NCBI GenBank assembly: GCA_004154925.1
Contig: QJNS01000311.1
Coordinates: 1 to 64,000 of the forward strand
Reading direction: 5' to 3'
From: Monosporascus cannonballus
Lineage: Eukaryota > Ascomycota > Sordariomycetes > Xylariales
DNA length: 64,000 nt
Positions within the stretch are counted from its first letter, which is position 1. Each line of letters starts with the position of its first letter. A model generated the notes under the pieces. The model saw only the letters and a list, made by a program, of their open reading frames with translations, made no database searches and was not told where the DNA came from. Below, one piece after another: positions 60,601 to 64,000 of the stretch. The position numbers were made by a program, and so were the translations under genes.

Positions 60601-61266
60601 ACGAATAGTACATTAGCGTCTCGGCGCGGCTGGGCGGATGCCGCAACTTCGACCTCTGCCGTGGGGCTGCCGAGAGCCCCACCCATGTTCACCTTCAGTG
60701 GTCGGGCGAAGACAGTGAGGATCGCCGTGGCTGCCGAGCCTCAGATGTTCCGTCACGTCCGAGTGGGGTCCGCCAGGACCCTTGACCGTCCCCGCCATCC
60801 CAAAAAAACGCAGTTTAATTCGTTTCCTCTCCGCGCTATCAAGCCCCATGGGAATACTTCCTTTCTCCTATCTCGGATACGATCGGCAACATCCCCGATA
60901 TAACGGACGAACGAAACTTGTCCTATCCCCTTGGAGGCGGTTCAGACGGCTCGGCCGACCCAGAATAATGCTGCTGCTCGAACTTTGCTGCGCTTGGCGA
61001 GCGGTCGGGCCGTCCATGCTTACTCCTTCACTGCGGCTCACGTTACACCGTCCATCATCCGACATAAAATTCTGTCGGATGCTACGTATACTAAGTGCTG
61101 TGGAGGGTTGACGTTTGTGCATCATATAACATCGAGTACCCGCCCCCAGATTTTTCGGGCTCCCCCACAATCATTTCTCCTGCTTGATATCACCCCTAGC
61201 AGGAGTCGTTTGACACCGTCAGACCAACATAGCTCGTGTTTGAATGTTCTCCCGGACACCGTGAAT
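60601..61266 (+). promoter_or_regulatory. Upstream region of the sugar porter gene
   Basis: It holds the promoter and leader. GTGGGG/CCCCAC motifs (for example near 60661 and 60677) fit the loose SYGGRG pattern of the fungal carbon repressor CreA, which often controls sugar transporters; this is suggestive only. The frame of exon 1 stays open upstream to 60931, but no motif argues for starting there. Confidence 0.35.
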
Positions 61267-63413
61267 ATGCCGGATCCAAAGGTCGATACCGAGGCTCCCG
61301 AGCCTGGCTTCCGCGAACATGAAGGGTCCACTCAGCACCTCGAGGTTGGTCTCAAGACTACCGTCGCTGCCAAATTGCGCAACCCCCTTTTGGGCATGTC
61401 CGAAGCAGACGTGCTCGCTGATGTCGATAGATGGGTGGAAGCAAAAGGACTCGAGGAGCATCGTGAAGCCTTCCACAAGGGTGGCTTGATCGCTCGAGTT
61501 CAACATCGTCAAGATGGGTTCGAGGATATCTCGATGTTGTCGCAAGGCGAGAAGCAAATTCTGCGGGACGAGATCGTTCACAAATGGCGGCATCCCTTCA
61601 TGCTATACTTCCTCTGTGTTCTTTGTGCAGGTAATCTTGGAGCCCTGCACCCAGTTGAAGAGTGTACCCCTGATATCTGTATTCTTAGGATCGGCCATCG
61701 TTCAGGGAATGGACCAAAGTGCAGTGAATGGTGCCCAACAGTTCTACTTTGAAGAGTTCGAAATCGAGAACGAGTGGCTGCAAGGCATGTTGAATGGTGC
61801 CCCTTACCTGTGTTCTGCCTTGATTGGTTGCTGGACAAATTCGCCTTTAAACAAGGCATTTGGCCGTCGAGGCACTATCTTCATCAGCTGTATGTGGGAA
61901 TCATCCTTATTCGGCCATGTGACGGACTGACAAGCCCATTAGGTTTTGTCTCCTTTGCCGCATCCATTTGGATGGCTGTTGCTCATACGTAAGAAGCCCC
62001 ACCCTATTACACATTGAAGTGGTGATACTTACGATGATAACTCTAGATGGTGGAATCTTCTTCTTGGTCGTTTCTTCTTGGGGTTTGCCGTCGGTGCTAA
62101 GTCTAGCACCACCCCGGTTTATTCGGCGGAATCCACGCCAAAGACCATCCGTGGCGCATTAACCATGCAATGGCAAATGTGGACTGCGTTCGGCATTATG
62201 TTGGGTTTCGTCGTCTCTGTTGCGTTCCAGAACATTACGGTCCCGACATGGGCCGCGTATGCGAACTGGCGGTGGATGCTCGCGTCAACTTCTATCCCCC
62301 CTTTCTTTGTCATGATCCAGGTCTACCTATGTCCTGAGAGTCCTCGATGGTGGGTTATAACGTGGGGATACTTTGGATGACAGCAGCTGACTTCGATCAG
62401 GTACATGGAGAAGGGCAGGTTCGACAAGGCTTTCGAATCATTGAGGTCGCTCCGATTCTCCGAGATCCAAGCCGCAAGAGACATGTACTACGCAGCTAAG
62501 CTCCTCGAAGTCGAGGAATCTCAGCGCTCCAAGAGACGCGGGATCTTCTACGAGTTCTTCAGGATCCGCCGCAACCGCCGAGCGGCGCAGTCCGCTTTCT
62601 TCGTCATGTTCATGCAGCAATTCTGCGGTGTCAACGTTATCGCCTATTATAGTTCCGCCATCTTCGAGGCCGCCAACTTCCCCCGCTCCCAGGCGCTTCT
62701 GGTGTCACTTGGTACAGGCGCGGTCAACTTTCTCTTCGCCATCCCGGCTATATATACTATTGACACTTTCGGACGCCGGAACCTCCTGCTCACTACCTTC
62801 CCACTTATGAGCCTGTGCCTGTTCTTTACCGGTTTCAGTTTCTGGATTCCGAGGGGCCCAGCTCAGCTTGCCTGCGTTGCCACTGGCATCTATCTGTTCA
62901 TGGTTGTCTATAGTCCCGGTGAAGGTCCCGTGCCGTTCACGTACTCTGCCGAGGCCTTCCCGCTCTACATTCGCGACACTGGGATGAGTTTCGCAACTGC
63001 GACGTGCTGGCTTTTCAACTTCGTCATCTCGTTGACTTGGCCGGCGCTCCAGAAGGCCTTTAAAGAACAGGGCGCGTTCTCTTGGTACGCCGCCTGGAAC
63101 CTGTTCGGCTTTGTCTACGCCTATTTTTTACTCCCGGAAACGAAGGCGAGTAAACTCTTATGTGATTTAGTGCTTACAGACAGGGAACTAACTTCATCTT
63201 TAGAACCTCACGCTCGAAGAGTTAGATGCCGTGTTCGACGTCGGTAACCGTATGCATGCGAAGTACTACACGGATAAACTACCATGGTACTTCAAGAAGC
63301 ATATCCTTCGCCAAGACGTTGCACCGTTCCCTGAGCTTTACCAGACGCAGCAGGAGGACGAAGGGTTCCACCACAAGAGTGAATCTGGTTCCGGCTCCGA
63401 GGGGGCTAAGTAA
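61267..63413 (+). CDS. MFS sugar porter, six exons
   Basis: A plasma-membrane proton-coupled sugar or polyol transporter of the major facilitator superfamily, 622 aa. Exons: 61267-61630, 61689-61889, 61943-61988, 62047-62349, 62401-63145, 63204-63413; total length is a multiple of three. Introns are 51-58 bp; four are GT-AG, with branch points such as CTGAC. The fifth is best read as GC-AG (63146-63203). About 110 hydrophilic residues precede TM1. Family signatures: GRRG in the loop between TM2 and TM3, PESPRW (300-305), QQFCGVNVIAYY (377-388) and PETK (550-553), then a charged C-terminal tail. Twelve TM segments are expected. The long N-terminus recalls fungal polyol/inositol-type porters, but the substrate cannot be read from sequence. 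No damage is seen despite the nearby RIP block. Confidence 0.93.
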
Positions 63414-64000
63414 TCACACAATTGGACACCGAAGTCCTCGCCACCAGGTGGATAAGAGCACGTATATGTGGGAGGATAGATTTAATAGATATCATGAATG
63501 TATTCTGACCTTTGTGGTATCAACTCGCCCTGTTGCTCTGCCGCATGGGTCTTCCGCTATTATATCTGAACCTGTACCTCCTCACGGTGGATTGATTGCT
63601 ATAAGCTATATTTTTCCATATTCTTAAGCTGTAACACACTCCTTGAGGATGGCAACGTGCTAAACAAGCTGCTTTTGATCAGAAATGTCGTCAGTTGCTC
63701 GATAAGGTACACCCATAGCTCTTAAGCGGCAATGACAGACTGAGTCATATTTGCTACATCCTTATTCGTATCGGCATTTTAAGGCAAATTAACTCCGTGG
63801 TGGGCTTTCGGTCACAGAAGCATCTTCGAAATCATTCAGCGCAATATCGTAACCGTATTCCTGTGCTACCAACAATTCGAGTATACGTAAGAGGCCCAAC
63901 CTTTATAGCGAACGCACTAAGTAGGAAGGGGTCTTGATTGCAAGTGGACCATCAAGTAAGCAAATCATGGCTCGTTCTTCAAGCTTCGAGTAAATTCATA
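63414..64000. other. 3' flank of the sugar porter gene
   Basis: The 3' untranslated region and intergenic DNA. A 133-codon frame (63226-63627) overlaps the last exon out of frame and is not supported. No terminator or next gene can be recognised before the window ends. Confidence 0.4.

Noticed and set aside
60931..61266. Upstream extension of the sugar porter frame
   Set aside because: It reads through without family similarity; the ATG at 61267 begins the typical hydrophilic N-terminus.
61578..61859. Minus-strand frame over the sugar porter
   Set aside because: It is antisense to well supported exons 1 and 2 and has no motif.

Overview
The window looks like nuclear DNA of a filamentous ascomycete (Pezizomycotina). 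Genes carry short introns of 50-61 bp with fungal branch-point sequences, a C2H2 regulator and an MFS sugar porter are typical of this group, and the middle of the window shows the C-to-T / G-to-A decay expected of repeat-induced point mutation (RIP). I cannot name the species.

Left flank (1-11356, balanced base composition): a two-exon C2H2 zinc-finger transcription factor on the minus strand (868-2914), about 7 kb with no gene I can defend apart from one weak candidate near 7.7 kb, then the 3' exons of a seven-transmembrane protein gene on the minus strand (10463-11308).

Middle (11357-57400, mostly very AT-rich): a nested pile of RIP-degraded retrotransposons that can be taken apart using LTR ends and 5-bp target-site duplications (TSDs). 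A Ty1/Copia element (11362-18278, TSD ACTTT) sits inside an intron of the membrane-protein gene, whose first exon reappears at 18291-18600. Next is a Ty3/Gypsy chromovirus (20420-34887, TSD ATTAC) holding an opposite-strand relative (21175-28796), which itself holds two solo LTRs. A third, older chromovirus (about 34894-48981) was hit in gag by a 408-bp miniature LTR element (TRIM; TSD CATTC) with tRNA-like promoter boxes. That TRIM was in turn hit one base inside its left terminal repeat by a fourth full-length chromovirus (36191-42971, TSD ATTCT). Further right are several solo LTRs, an inverted chromovirus fragment, a Fot1/Pogo DNA transposon with inverted repeats (51441-53310), the 3' half of another chromovirus (to 56647), and a solo LTR at the edge of the block (57000-57395).

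Right flank (57401-64000, balanced composition): a 39-bp palindrome next to the edge, decayed RNase H relics that look like the end of a LINE, and an intact six-exon MFS sugar porter gene (61267-63413, plus strand, 622 aa) with one probable GC-AG intron.

The block is a transposon-built AT isochore between gene-bearing segments. Nothing in it appears able to make an active protein. The chromodomain at the C-terminus of these integrases offers a family-based reason why copies pile up in heterochromatin. The most unusual objects are the tRNA-box-bearing TRIM, two ~125-bp solo LTRs with tRNA-like segments, and the exactly reconstructable intron insertion.
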